Of a stretch of 44,305 bases of DNA, positions 17,791-26,672 are shown in pieces. The notes beneath the pieces were generated by a model. It worked only from the letters and a program-made list of their open reading frames with translations. It did no database searches and was not told the DNA's origin. Position numbers and translations under genes: made by a program. Positions within the stretch are counted from its first letter, which is position 1; each line of letters opens with the position of its first letter. The DNA is from Betaproteobacteria bacterium (GTDB taxonomy: Bacteria; Pseudomonadota; Gammaproteobacteria; Burkholderiales; SG8-39): positions 1 through 44,305 of the forward strand of contig CANIEV010000010.1 in assembly GCA_947466535.1 (NCBI GenBank). Direction: 5' to 3'.

Positions 17791-18324
17791 TCATGCGGCA
17801 GATACCGCGTCATCACGCGGACCGCGTTCACCCTGGTACAGGCGATGCATCCGGAAAAGCACCTCTATCGAGAGCAGCAGGAACGCGATCGGCAGCGGGG
17901 CGATCGACCACCATTCCGGCGTGATCAATGCCTTGATCGTCATCGCGCCCGAGGTGTAGCTCGCAATGGTTGCCTTGATCCCGTACCACATGATGACCAG
18001 GCTGCAGACGAGCGCCATGACATCGCAGATCCATTCGAAGACCCAAGCGAGCGTGCGAGGGATCGCGCGCAGCAGGATGTCCACCCGGATGTGCTGTCCC
18101 TGGCGCAGCAGCCAGGGCGCGGTCAGCATGGTGAGCAGATAGAGCATCGACTCGGTGACCTCATTGCCCCAGGCGAGACCGCGTACCCCGGGGATGATCG
18201 TCGCGTTGCGCAGCAGCACGTCGAGACAGATCAGGATCATCATGCAGAAGAGCACCGCGCAGCCCGCGAGGGCCAGCCAGGTGAGCAGTCTGCCGTACTG
18301 CTCGGAGAGTTTTTCGATGTTCAT
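17791..18324 (-). CDS. dctQ: TRAP transporter small membrane subunit, DctQ family
   Basis: The four-helix small membrane subunit (177 residues) that partners DctM. Hydrophobic segments are at about residues 14-34, 54-72, 90-115 and 140-160. The family pattern around CLDVLLRN and the W-x-NEVTE stretch (GLAWGNEVTESMLYLLTMLTAPWLLRQGQHIRVDI, split over helices 2 and 3) is recognisable. It starts at the ATG at 18324, 34 bases after dctP ends, with only a weak Shine-Dalgarno sequence. The order dctP-dctQ-dctM is the standard TRAP operon order. Confidence 0.93.
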   Translation of the reverse strand: MNIEKLSEQYGRLLTWLALAGCAVLFCMMILICLDVLLRNATIIPGVRGLAWGNEVTESMLYLLTMLTAPWLLRQGQHIRVDILLRAIPRTLAWVFEWICDVMALVCSLVIMWYGIKATIASYTSGAMTIKALITPEWWSIAPLPIAFLLLSIEVLFRMHRLYQGERGPRDDAVSAA

Positions 18325-18358
18325 CGCGGGCTGCCCGGTTCTTTGTGCGGATGCTCGT

Positions 18359-19480
<1,122 letters not shown>

Positions 19481-19494
19481 TATATATTCATGGC

Positions 19495-20487
19495 ATGAAT
19501 GTCGGCGACGTCGATCTCAACCTGCTTCGAACCTTTGACGCGATCCTGCGCGAAGGCAGCGTGACCGCTGCGGGAGCACGGCTTTCGCTGTCCCAGCCGG
19601 CGATGTCCAATGCACTCTCGCGGCTGCGTGCGGTGTTCGAGGATCCGTTGTTCGTGCGCACTCCTCGCGGCATGCAGCCTACGCCCTTTGCCGAGTCGCT
19701 CGCCGGGCCGATTTCCCAGGCGCTCGCCCTGATCGAGCGCACGCTCGCACAGCGCTCCGGCTTTGAACCGGCGCGCTCCGAGCGCAGCTTCCGCTTTCAC
19801 ATGTCGGATATCGGGGAAATGCTGTTCCTGCCGCCCCTGCTCGAGCGCCTCGCGCGCGAAGCGCCGGGGATTCGTATCGAGACGACGGCCTTTGGCGAGG
19901 AGCGGATCGCCGATGCGCTCGCCTCGGGCGAAATCGACTTTGCGGTGGGTTTTCTCCCCGGATTGCGTGCGCCGGTGCGCAACCGCGCGCTTTTCAGCGA
20001 TGCCTACCTCTGCCTGCTTCGCGCCGACCATACGCACATCGGGAAAACGCTCAGCCGGGAGCAATTCCTCGCGGCATCACACGCGTTGATTTCCTCCATC
20101 GGCAGCGGTCACAGGGTGGTCGAGGACGCGCTTGTCGCGGCCGGAATCCGCAGGCGCATCAGCCTGCGCGTGCCGCATTTCATGGTGGTGCCGATGCTGC
20201 TCGAGCGGACCGACCTGATCGTGACCGTTCCCGAGCGTGCGGCGGCGGTTTTCGAGAGGCTTGGCAAGCTGAAACTGCTCAGGCCGCCTGTGGCCATTCC
20301 TCGCACCGACGTGCGGGTTCACTGGCACGAACGCTTCGAGCGTGACCCGGCGAGTCTCTGGATGAGGGAATTGCTGTTTGAACTGATCGCCGATTCCGCG
20401 CCGCGTCGCAAGCCGGCGGGGGGCGGCCGGCCGGTCAGCCGTTCTGCGAGGGTTCGTCCGTCTGCTGAACCGCGAGGGCCGCGATAA
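19495..20487 (+). CDS. LysR-family transcriptional regulator
   Basis: A 330-residue LysR regulator. The N-terminal winged helix-turn-helix (about residues 5-65) reads DLNLLRTFDAILREGSVTAAGARLSLSQPAMSNALSRLR, a standard LysR sequence (split by eye into helices 1-3), followed by FVRTPRGMQPT. The remainder is the periplasmic-binding-protein-like effector domain. The ATG at 19495 gives the canonical spacing to the helix-turn-helix; earlier in-frame starts add only about ten residues. It is divergent from the dctP-led operon, so it is the obvious candidate regulator, with a pathway substrate or intermediate as inducer. Its 3' end overlaps the convergent dehydrogenase gene by 53 bases. The C-terminal tail is rich in Arg and Pro and probably unstructured. 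Confidence 0.93.
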   Translation: MNVGDVDLNLLRTFDAILREGSVTAAGARLSLSQPAMSNALSRLRAVFEDPLFVRTPRGMQPTPFAESLAGPISQALALIERTLAQRSGFEPARSERSFRFHMSDIGEMLFLPPLLERLAREAPGIRIETTAFGEERIADALASGEIDFAVGFLPGLRAPVRNRALFSDAYLCLLRADHTHIGKTLSREQFLAASHALISSIGSGHRVVEDALVAAGIRRRISLRVPHFMVVPMLLERTDLIVTVPERAAAVFERLGKLKLLRPPVAIPRTDVRVHWHERFERDPASLWMRELLFELIADSAPRRKPAGGGRPVSRSARVRPSAEPRGPR

Positions 20488-21376
20488 GCACGCGCTCGTA
20501 GCGCGCCCGCTCGGCCGCGGCAGATTCCGGCGTCCAGCAGTAGAAACCTTCCCCGGTTTTCATTCCGAGTTTTCCCTGGCTGACCTTGTCGCGCAGGGTT
20601 TGCGGCGGGGCATCGTCATTGGCGAGCGTCGGATAGACCGATGTCGCGGCGGCGCAGTGGATGTCCAGTCCCGCGAGGTCTTTTTGCAGCACCGGGCCGG
20701 CCGCGAGGTAGCGCATGCCGAAACCGTACTTGACCGCGGCGTCGATGTCCTCCGGACCGGCGAGGCCCTGGTTCATCAGCGACCAGGCTTCGCGCATCAG
20801 CGCGTGCTGCAGGCGGTTGGCAACAAAGCCGGGAATGTCTTTCGCCACCATCACCGGCTTCTTGCCGAGTGCGCGCACCAACTCGCCGAGGCGGCTCCAA
20901 AGCGTCTCGGGGGTGGATTCGCTCTTGATCACCTCCACCGCGGGGATAAGGTGGGCTGGCATGAAGAAGTGCAGGCCGAGCATGCGCTCCTGCGTTGGCA
21001 GGCCGCGCGCGATTTCGCTGACCGGGTAGCTCGAGGAGTTGCTGGTGATCACTGTGTCCGGGCGCGCCAGCCGCACGAGCGAGGCGAATACGCCGCGCTT
21101 GAGCTCGAGATTCTCCGGGGCACACTCCACCACAAGGTCCACCTTCGCCCAGCCGAGTTCTTCCAGCGAGGCAACGATCCCGGCCGGTGCTGCCGGCGAG
21201 ACCGGATGCAACTGCCGGATCGATTCGGCAAGCCGTCCGCGCGCCGCATCCCAGCGCGCAGTGTCCGGTTCCATGATCTCGACCGGTACGCCTGCCGCGC
21301 AAAAAATTGCTGCGATGTCGATGCCCATGACGCCACCGCCAATGACGGCAACGCGTTGCGGGAGTGTGCTTTGCAT
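20435..21376 (-). CDS. 3-hydroxyacyl-CoA dehydrogenase family oxidoreductase (NAD-dependent)
   Basis: A 313-residue NAD-dependent dehydrogenase of the 3-hydroxyacyl-CoA dehydrogenase superfamily. The Rossmann motif is RVAVIGGGVMGIDIA near residue 8, and the NAD-domain signature is VVECAPENLELKRGVF followed by ITSNSSSYPVSEIA. The hinge and active-site region reads LGLHFFMPAHLIPAVEVI, with the catalytic-type His. The C-terminal domain contains DIPGFVANRLQHALMREAW and ends GEGFYCW. It is shorter than many bifunctional members and is about the size of lambda-crystallin/L-gulonate or carnitine dehydrogenases, so a free hydroxy acid is as likely as an acyl-CoA substrate. The ATG at 21376 is seven bases after the Bug gene; the 3' end overlaps lysR. 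Confidence 0.92.
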   Translation of the reverse strand: MQSTLPQRVAVIGGGVMGIDIAAIFCAAGVPVEIMEPDTARWDAARGRLAESIRQLHPVSPAAPAGIVASLEELGWAKVDLVVECAPENLELKRGVFASLVRLARPDTVITSNSSSYPVSEIARGLPTQERMLGLHFFMPAHLIPAVEVIKSESTPETLWSRLGELVRALGKKPVMVAKDIPGFVANRLQHALMREAWSLMNQGLAGPEDIDAAVKYGFGMRYLAAGPVLQKDLAGLDIHCAAATSVYPTLANDDAPPQTLRDKVSQGKLGMKTGEGFYCWTPESAAAERARYERVLIAALAVQQTDEPSQNG

Positions 21377-21383
21377 GCCGGGG

Positions 21384-22352
21384 TCAGTCGACCTTGGCGC
21401 CGGCGGCCTTGACCACCTTGCCCCACTTGTCAATTTCCTCGCGAATGAACACCGCAAACTGTTCCGGGGTATTGCCAACCTGTTCAGCGCCCTGGCTGGC
21501 GAGGCGTTCGCTGGTCTCGGGCGTCGCGAGCCCTTTGACGATCGCATCGTGCAGCTTGCCGACCACATCGCGCGGTGTCGACGCGGGCGCGAGGATGCCG
21601 AACCAGGAACTTGCTTCGTAACCCGGCAGTCCGGCTTCCGCGATCGTCGGGAGTTCGGGAAGCACCGGCGCGCGCTTGCTGCTGGTCACGGCGACCGCGC
21701 GCAGCTTGCCCGCTCTTATGAAGGGAAGCGCCGATGGCAAATTGTCGAACATCAGGCCGACCTGGCCGCCGACAAGATCAGCGAGCGCGGGGGAACTGCC
21801 CTTGTACGGGATATGCAGCATGCTCACGCCTGCCATCGATTTGAATAGTTCGGCCGAGAGGTGGATCGAGGTGCCATTCCCGCTTGACGCGTAGTTGAGC
21901 TTTCCCGGTTCTCTTTTTGCAAGATCAATCAGGTCCCTTACGCTCTTTACCGGCAGCGACGGATGCACCACGAGGACGTTCGGAACAAGAGCCACAAGGG
22001 TGATCGGGGCGAAATCCTTCACCGCGTCATAGGGCATCTTTGAATACAACGCGACGTTTATGCCGTGGGTGCCGACGGTGCCCATCAGCAGGGTGTAGCC
22101 GTCGCCGGGCGATTTCGCGACAAGGTCCGCGCCGAGGTTGCCGCCGGCGCCCGGCCGGTTTTCCACCAGTGCCGACTGTCCGAAGCCCTTCTGCAGATCC
22201 TGCGCGACGGCGCGCGCGAGAATGTCGGTTGCTCCGCCGGGCGGGAAAGGCACGACGATCCGGATCTGTTTGTTCGGGAACGCCTGTGCCGCTGCGATGT
22301 TGGGCAAAGCGGCAAGAGCGATGAGCGCCGATGTGATCCAGTGCTTGAACAT
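21384..22352 (-). CDS. Bug family (TctC-like) periplasmic solute-binding protein
   Basis: A 322-residue extracytoplasmic receptor of the tripartite tricarboxylate transporter/Bug family, highly expanded in betaproteobacteria. The signal peptide is [24 protein letters not shown], written here as charged start, hydrophobic core and AAA-QA cleavage region. The mature N-terminus has the family signature [18 protein letters not shown], followed by [19 protein letters not shown] and DGYTLLMGT. These proteins bind carboxylates and small amides through backbone and water contacts, so the ligand cannot be predicted. No TctA/TctB membrane genes are present; orphan Bug proteins are common. It lies between the iron alcohol dehydrogenase (24-base gap) and the hydroxyacyl-CoA dehydrogenase gene. 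Confidence 0.95.
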   Translation of the reverse strand: MFKHWITSALIALAALPNIAAAQAFPNKQIRIVVPFPPGGATDILARAVAQDLQKGFGQSALVENRPGAGGNLGADLVAKSPGDGYTLLMGTVGTHGINVALYSKMPYDAVKDFAPITLVALVPNVLVVHPSLPVKSVRDLIDLAKREPGKLNYASSGNGTSIHLSAELFKSMAGVSMLHIPYKGSSPALADLVGGQVGLMFDNLPSALPFIRAGKLRAVAVTSSKRAPVLPELPTIAEAGLPGYEASSWFGILAPASTPRDVVGKLHDAIVKGLATPETSERLASQGAEQVGNTPEQFAVFIREEIDKWGKVVKAAGAKVD

Positions 22353-22376
22353 GTTGATTCCCCCGTCCTTGTTGAC

Positions 22377-23690
22377 CTACCAGTATTTCATCGCGCCGAG
22401 GTACAGGCCCTCGATCTCTTTTGTTCCGACTTCCCGCGGCGAATTCACCAGCAGGCGCTGCTGCGCGAACGCGCCCGCCGCGAGGGCCCCGACATCCGCC
22501 TCGCTGTAGCCCACACCGCCGATGCCGTTGGGGATGCCGGTGGCCTTCATCAGCTTGATGAGTTGGCCCGCGACCACTTCGCCCGCGTCGTCGTTCGACG
22601 CATCGCGTGTGTCGGCGCCGAGGCAGGCCGCGCCGTGCAGGTGGCGCTCCGGGCAGGCGCAGGCGGTGTACCGGAATACCGAGGGGGCGTTGACGATCAC
22701 CGACATGCCGTGCGGCACCATCGGCTCGTCCTGCGGATAGCCCTCGGGCCGGAAGTCCTTCACCAGCCCCGCCACCGAGTAGGACATGCCGTGGGGAATG
22801 TGTACCCCGGCATTGCCGAAGGCGATCCCCGCGAGCGTCGCGGCATACATCATGTTGTCGCGGGCTTCGTGATCGGACGCGTCGTTCACCGCGCGCTGCA
22901 GATATTTGCCCAGAAGCTTGAGCGCCGCCTCGCAGCCGATGTCGCTCCAGGGATTCGCGCCCTGGCTCATCGGCCGGGCAGCGGGCGAACCGGGCTTCGT
23001 GCGCATCGTGTAGGGGCGAGCGGTGTAGGACTCGAGCGCGTGGGCAAGCACGTCGAAGCCGCTCGCAGCCACCACGTTTCGGGGCAGCGAATAGGTGGCG
23101 CTCGGGTCGATCAGAGCGAGGGAGGGCTTCAGTCGCTTGGACGCAATGCCGGTCTTCACCTGCTTCTCCAGCAGGTCGAACACCGCGATGCCGGTGCATT
23201 CGGCGCCGGTGCCGCAGGTCGTGGGGCAGGCGATATGCGGTTTGAGCGGGCCCGGTACCGGACGCGCTTCGCCGATCGGCGCATTCACGTAGGCGAGGAA
23301 ATCGGCCGGATGAGTGGAGTAGAGGTTCGCCGCCTTGGCGGTGTCGATCACCGAGCCGCCGCCGACCGAGACGTAGCCGTCGAAACGACCTTCGGTCGCA
23401 AAACGCGCCGCCTGCTTGAACGAGGCATCGGTGGGCTCGACCCGGACTTCGTCGTACACCACGACGTCCAGTCCGGCATCGCGAAGCGACTTCTCCGCAT
23501 CAGCGAAAAACGCCAGCTTGCGAAGGGCGGGTTCAGTGAACAGCGCGACGCGCTTCATGCCGAGTGCTTTTGCCTGCTCGCCGGCCTCGCGAAGTACTCC
23601 GGGGCCGAAACTGATCGCGGCGACATCGACCGAAAACACCGACTCGGTCTTGCCGTCGTCGGCGATGGAATAGTAGTGGCAGCAGCTCAT
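22377..23690 (-). CDS. Iron-containing alcohol dehydrogenase, hydroxyacid-oxoacid transhydrogenase-like
   Basis: A 437-residue iron-type alcohol dehydrogenase. The N-terminus [20 protein letters not shown] and the overall pattern resemble the hydroxyacid-oxoacid transhydrogenase (ADHFE1/HOT) branch, which interconverts 4-hydroxybutyrate-type hydroxy acids and 2-oxo acids. NAD-binding residues are in [17 protein letters not shown], and [12 protein letters not shown] follows. Metal ligands are expected in [12 protein letters not shown] (Asp, His) and [10 protein letters not shown] (His). The ATG at 23690 has GGAGGAGG upstream. It is the first gene of the small minus-strand operon with the Bug receptor and the hydroxyacyl-CoA dehydrogenase, which suggests a hydroxy-acid pathway. 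Long in-frame extension past 23690 is a shadow of the exporter gene on the other strand. Confidence 0.92.
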   Translation of the reverse strand: MSCCHYYSIADDGKTESVFSVDVAAISFGPGVLREAGEQAKALGMKRVALFTEPALRKLAFFADAEKSLRDAGLDVVVYDEVRVEPTDASFKQAARFATEGRFDGYVSVGGGSVIDTAKAANLYSTHPADFLAYVNAPIGEARPVPGPLKPHIACPTTCGTGAECTGIAVFDLLEKQVKTGIASKRLKPSLALIDPSATYSLPRNVVAASGFDVLAHALESYTARPYTMRTKPGSPAARPMSQGANPWSDIGCEAALKLLGKYLQRAVNDASDHEARDNMMYAATLAGIAFGNAGVHIPHGMSYSVAGLVKDFRPEGYPQDEPMVPHGMSVIVNAPSVFRYTACACPERHLHGAACLGADTRDASNDDAGEVVAGQLIKLMKATGIPNGIGGVGYSEADVGALAAGAFAQQRLLVNSPREVGTKEIEGLYLGAMKYW

Positions 23691-23828
23691 GCGTCCTCCT
23701 CCATGCGGATGATACGCGAGGCGGTACCGAGCATTGGCTCGCTGTGGTCGAAGGAGTTCTTGCCCGCAAAGTGCCGGCGTACGCAGTGCTACACTGAGAC
23801 GCGCTATTTCTTGGCTCCGCCCCCCCAC

Positions 23829-24608
23829 ATGCACGTTTTCGAAACTCTTCCCTGGTGGGGCTACGCTTGGCTCGCCGTGGTGATGGTGGCCTCGGGTTTC
23901 TTTCACGGACTGATCGGTTTCGGTTTTCCGATCATCGCCACGCCGCTGCTTACGCTGATGTTCGATTTCAAGACCGCGCTCCTGCTGTCGGTTCTGCCTG
24001 GATTCATCACTACCATCCTCAACGCCTTTCGCGGCGGCAATCTCGGGGCGAGTCTCGGACGTTTCTGGTTCATGCCGGCATTCCACCTGACTGGCGCATT
24101 TCTCGGCACGCTCATCCTGATACGCGCGCCGTCCGAGCCGTTCATCCTGCTGCTCGCGGTTTTGCTGGTGCTCTATCTGTACCGGGAGCGGCTCGGCAAG
24201 CTGGACGTGCCGGTGGTGAAGGCGCACTGGATTGTTTTCGGCGCCGCCGCAGGGCTTGCGGGCGGAATATTCGAAGCGACGGCCAACGTGGCGCTTGCAC
24301 CGCTGATCATCTATTTCATGATTCTCGGGGTTGCGCCCGCCGCACTCGTCCAGGTACTGAACCTGTGCTTCATGTTCGGCAAGGCGACCCAGATTGTCAC
24401 CTGGACGACGGCGGGCAACGTGCCGCTCGGATTCTGGCTCCAGTGCCTGCCCTGGGCCCTGTTGTCGCTTATCCTGCTGCTTGCGGGCGAGCGCATCCGT
24501 CGGCGGGTGTCGGTCGAGACCTACATGGGGTGGTTGCGCAAATTTCTCTGGGCGATGGTTGCGCTGCTGATCGTCGGTTTTATGCGTGCGGTGCTGGAGA
24601 AGTCATGA
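23829..24608 (+). CDS. TauE/SafE family membrane exporter
   Basis: A 259-residue integral membrane protein of the TauE/SafE (sulfite exporter) family with about eight hydrophobic helices. The N-terminal half has the family motif [19 protein letters not shown], and the second half repeats the pattern in [26 protein letters not shown], as expected for an internal duplication. These proteins move small organic or sulfonate anions; the ligand is not predictable. The ATG at 23829 is chosen because the upstream 2.5 kb of the same frame is antisense to the transhydrogenase gene; no clear Shine-Dalgarno sequence precedes it, so the start is a little uncertain. The stop overlaps the next start (ATGA at 24605-24608), so translation is coupled. 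Confidence 0.92.
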   Translation: MHVFETLPWWGYAWLAVVMVASGFFHGLIGFGFPIIATPLLTLMFDFKTALLLSVLPGFITTILNAFRGGNLGASLGRFWFMPAFHLTGAFLGTLILIRAPSEPFILLLAVLLVLYLYRERLGKLDVPVVKAHWIVFGAAAGLAGGIFEATANVALAPLIIYFMILGVAPAALVQVLNLCFMFGKATQIVTWTTAGNVPLGFWLQCLPWALLSLILLLAGERIRRRVSVETYMGWLRKFLWAMVALLIVGFMRAVLEKS

Positions 24609-25318
24609 GAGTGTTCGTATTGCTGATGCTGATGTTCGCGTCCGGTTTCGCCGGCGCGCAGAGCCTGCGCGAGGATCTGTTTCGCGCGCTGGACGACCGC
24701 AACATGTCCGAACTGAAGCGCGTGATCCTCACCGGTGTTCACTTCACGGCGAAGAACGAGGAAGGTGAGCCCCCGCTGTTTGTAGCGGTGGAGAAGGGCG
24801 ACCTTGCGATCGTGTATGTTCTGCTCGAGGAAAAGGTGGACCCCAACGGTCGGACCGCCAACGGAGAAACCGCGTTGCACGCCGCCGCGCTGCATGTCGA
24901 TCCGGCGTTCACCGACCTGTTGCTGCAGCGGGGTGCCGACCCGAAGCTCGCGAATCGGGACGGGGAGACCGCGTTGCACTGGGCCGCGCTTTCCGGGTCG
25001 CTCGAGATGGTCAACCGGCTGGTGGCGCGTGTCGCCAATCCGGGTGCGCCCAACAGCGAAGGCGACACCTCGCTGCACATGGCGGCGGCGGCAGGTCATG
25101 CGGAGATCGTGGCGGTGCTGCTCGAAGCGAATGTGCGCAAGGTCGTTCGCAACAAGGCGGGCAAGACGCCGCTGGATCTGGCGATTGCGAATGAACATTT
25201 CGATGTGGTCAAGTTGCTCGGCGGCGCGCCTGCCCCTGTCCGATCGAAAGACCCGAACGCGAATCCGGGGCCGGTGCCCGCCGCCGTTCCCGCGGCCCCT
25301 TCCGCGTCGCCGCGTTAG
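24605..25318 (+). CDS. Exported ankyrin-repeat protein
   Basis: A 237-residue protein with a Sec signal peptide ([19 protein letters not shown], cleavage likely after AGA) followed by four to five ankyrin repeats from about residue 55 to 205. Repeat consensus elements are visible: GEPPLFVAVEKGD, GETALHAAALH, DGETALHWAALSG, GDTSLHMAAAAGH and GKTPLDLAIAN. A Pro/Ala-rich low-complexity tail ends the protein. Ankyrin domains bind proteins, so a periplasmic partner is likely. Its start overlaps the exporter stop by four bases, which suggests the two act together or are at least co-produced. No enzymatic motif is seen. Confidence 0.93.
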   Translation: MRVFVLLMLMFASGFAGAQSLREDLFRALDDRNMSELKRVILTGVHFTAKNEEGEPPLFVAVEKGDLAIVYVLLEEKVDPNGRTANGETALHAAALHVDPAFTDLLLQRGADPKLANRDGETALHWAALSGSLEMVNRLVARVANPGAPNSEGDTSLHMAAAAGHAEIVAVLLEANVRKVVRNKAGKTPLDLAIANEHFDVVKLLGGAPAPVRSKDPNANPGPVPAAVPAAPSASPR

Positions 25319-25399
25319 ACAGCTTCCACGCCTCTCGGGCTTTTGCCTGTGCACAGCTTTGGGGCGGGGTGCACCAAGCCGGCGAGTCGTTCGGCGTTA

Positions 25400-25426
25400 G
25401 AATTTCCAAATTCCGTGGAATATTCC
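25400..25426. promoter_or_regulatory. Candidate GntR operator upstream of the first ABC operon
   Basis: The segment reads GAATTTCCAAATTCC (25400-25414), then GT, then the perfect palindrome GGAATATTCC (25417-25426). TTCCAAATTCC (25404-25414) is repeated exactly at 32411-32421, between the GntR gene and the second ABC operon. This is the only such pair noticed in the window. It lies 125-151 bases upstream of the first binding-protein start. Binding by the GntR protein encoded at 31,596-32,318 is inferred from the shared sequence and position. Confidence 0.6.
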
Positions 25427-25501
25427 ATTTCGGGTGATGCCCGTTGGCCAACATTCGATGGGCAGGAGTGTGCACGGTTCTTGCAGATGAGTGGATCACA
25501 G

Positions 25502-25523
25502 GCGCCGGACGATTCTCCGGCGC
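25502..25523 (+). promoter_or_regulatory. Leader hairpin before the first ABC binding protein
   Basis: GCGCCGGA (25502-25509) and TCCGGCGC (25516-25523) form a perfect eight-base-pair, very GC-rich stem with a six-base loop. It ends 27 bases before the ATG at 25551 and just ahead of the GGAG ribosome site. No run of T follows, so it is not a standard terminator. A similar perfect stem is in the leader of the second ABC operon. Possible roles are mRNA stabilisation or translation control. Confidence 0.5.
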
Positions 25524-25550
25524 GGTCCAGATACCCACCAGGAGATCGTC

Positions 25551-26621
25551 ATGCAGCGCTCGAACAAATCCCGCTCCGCGCAGTACCCCGGCCTTGCCTC
25601 GTCGTCGCGCCGCAACCTTCTCAAGGGTGCGGGTGCTGCCGCGCTCGGCGCTGCCCTGCCACCCATCGGCATTCTCGGCATGGGCGGCGAGGCCTGGGCA
25701 CAGTCGCTCAGGTCGGTGAATTTCCAGCTTTCCTGGATCAAGAGCATCCAGTACGGCGGCTATTTCGCCGGGATCGAAAAGGGCTTTTTCAAGGACGCGG
25801 GCATCGACCCGACGTTCAATTCCGGCGGTCCGAACATAGACCCTGTTGCGAACGTGGCGAGCGGTAACTCGGTGATTGGCGACCGGCCGATCGGTCCGCT
25901 GCTCATCGCGCGTGAAAAAGGCATTCCGATCAAGGTGATCGGCACGGTGTTTCAGAAAAGCCCGTACGCGTTCATGAGCGCCGGCTCCAAGCCGATCCGG
26001 ACGATAAAGGAACTCACGGGCAAGACGATTGCGGTGTCCACCTCCGGCCGGCCGCTGGTGCAGAACCTTCTCAAGGAACACGGCGTCGACCTGAAGAGCG
26101 TGAATCTGGTTCCAGCAGCGCCGGATCCCGGTGCGCTGGTGACTGGCCAGATCGATGCCTATAGCGGCTATTCGACGAACCAGGGCGTGATGCTGCAGAC
26201 GCGCGGCTTCGATGTGCATGTTCTGGAGGTGCACGACCTCGGCGTTCCCGAGACCGCGGGTACGATCTATGTTCGCGAGGATTACCTCAAGACCAACCGC
26301 GACGACGTGGTGCGCTTCATGCGCGCGGCGATCCGTTCCTGGACCTGGGCGCTGGACAATCCCGAGGAAACCGCCAGGCTGATGGTGGAGAAGTACGGTG
26401 CGCCCGGCCTCGACTACAAGGCGCAGCTAGCGGAGATCAAGGCGAGCAAGCCCTACATTATTGCCGGGCCGGTGCAGAAACAGGGCATGCTCACGCTTGA
26501 TCTCGACCTGTACACGAAGATTATCGACCTTTATCGCAAGGTCGACATGATCAAGAGCCCGATGAGCGCTAAGGATCTCTGCGACCCGAGCGTCGCGATC
26601 GACGCCAACAAGAAGGCCTGA
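25551..26621 (+). CDS. ABC transporter substrate-binding protein, NMT1/SsuA-like, Tat-type signal
   Basis: A 356-residue periplasmic binding protein of the NMT1/THI5-SsuA type. The N-terminus carries a twin-arginine signal: SSRRNLLKGAGAAALG (Arg20-Arg21), with likely cleavage after AWA near residue 50. Mature family features are SWIKSIQYGGYFAGIEKGFF and DAGIDPTFNSGG, then LTGKTIAVSTSGRPLV. The ATG at 25551 has GGAG seven bases upstream. The operon order is binding protein, amidohydrolase, ATPase, two permeases, amidase. Members of this family deliver pyrimidines, sulfonates, nitriles or aromatic acids, so the ligand is open. The neighbouring amide hydrolases point to a nitrogenous compound. 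Confidence 0.93.
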   Translation: MQRSNKSRSAQYPGLASSSRRNLLKGAGAAALGAALPPIGILGMGGEAWAQSLRSVNFQLSWIKSIQYGGYFAGIEKGFFKDAGIDPTFNSGGPNIDPVANVASGNSVIGDRPIGPLLIAREKGIPIKVIGTVFQKSPYAFMSAGSKPIRTIKELTGKTIAVSTSGRPLVQNLLKEHGVDLKSVNLVPAAPDPGALVTGQIDAYSGYSTNQGVMLQTRGFDVHVLEVHDLGVPETAGTIYVREDYLKTNRDDVVRFMRAAIRSWTWALDNPEETARLMVEKYGAPGLDYKAQLAEIKASKPYIIAGPVQKQGMLTLDLDLYTKIIDLYRKVDMIKSPMSAKDLCDPSVAIDANKKA

Positions 26622-26642
26622 ACGGGCCTGGAAGGAGAAGAC

Positions 26643-26672
26643 ATGGCAAGGAAGGCAGGTTTTCCTCGATGA
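26643..26672 (+). CDS. Nine-codon leader reading frame coupled to the amidohydrolase
   Basis: ATG at 26643 opens a nine-residue frame (MARKAGFPR) that stops at TGA 26670-26672. The stop overlaps the amidohydrolase ATG at 26669 as ATGA. It has the best ribosome site of the junction: AAGGAG at 26632-26637, five bases before its ATG. The amidohydrolase itself has only a weak site. Ribosomes may therefore reach the amidohydrolase by translating this mini-gene first. The coding geometry is visible; use in the cell is inferred. Confidence 0.4.
   Translation: MARKAGFPR

Noticed and set aside
22065-23828. Long in-frame N-terminal extension of the TauE/SafE gene
   Set aside because: It overlaps the transhydrogenase gene on the other strand and lacks hydrophobic segments; the exporter fold starts at 23,829.
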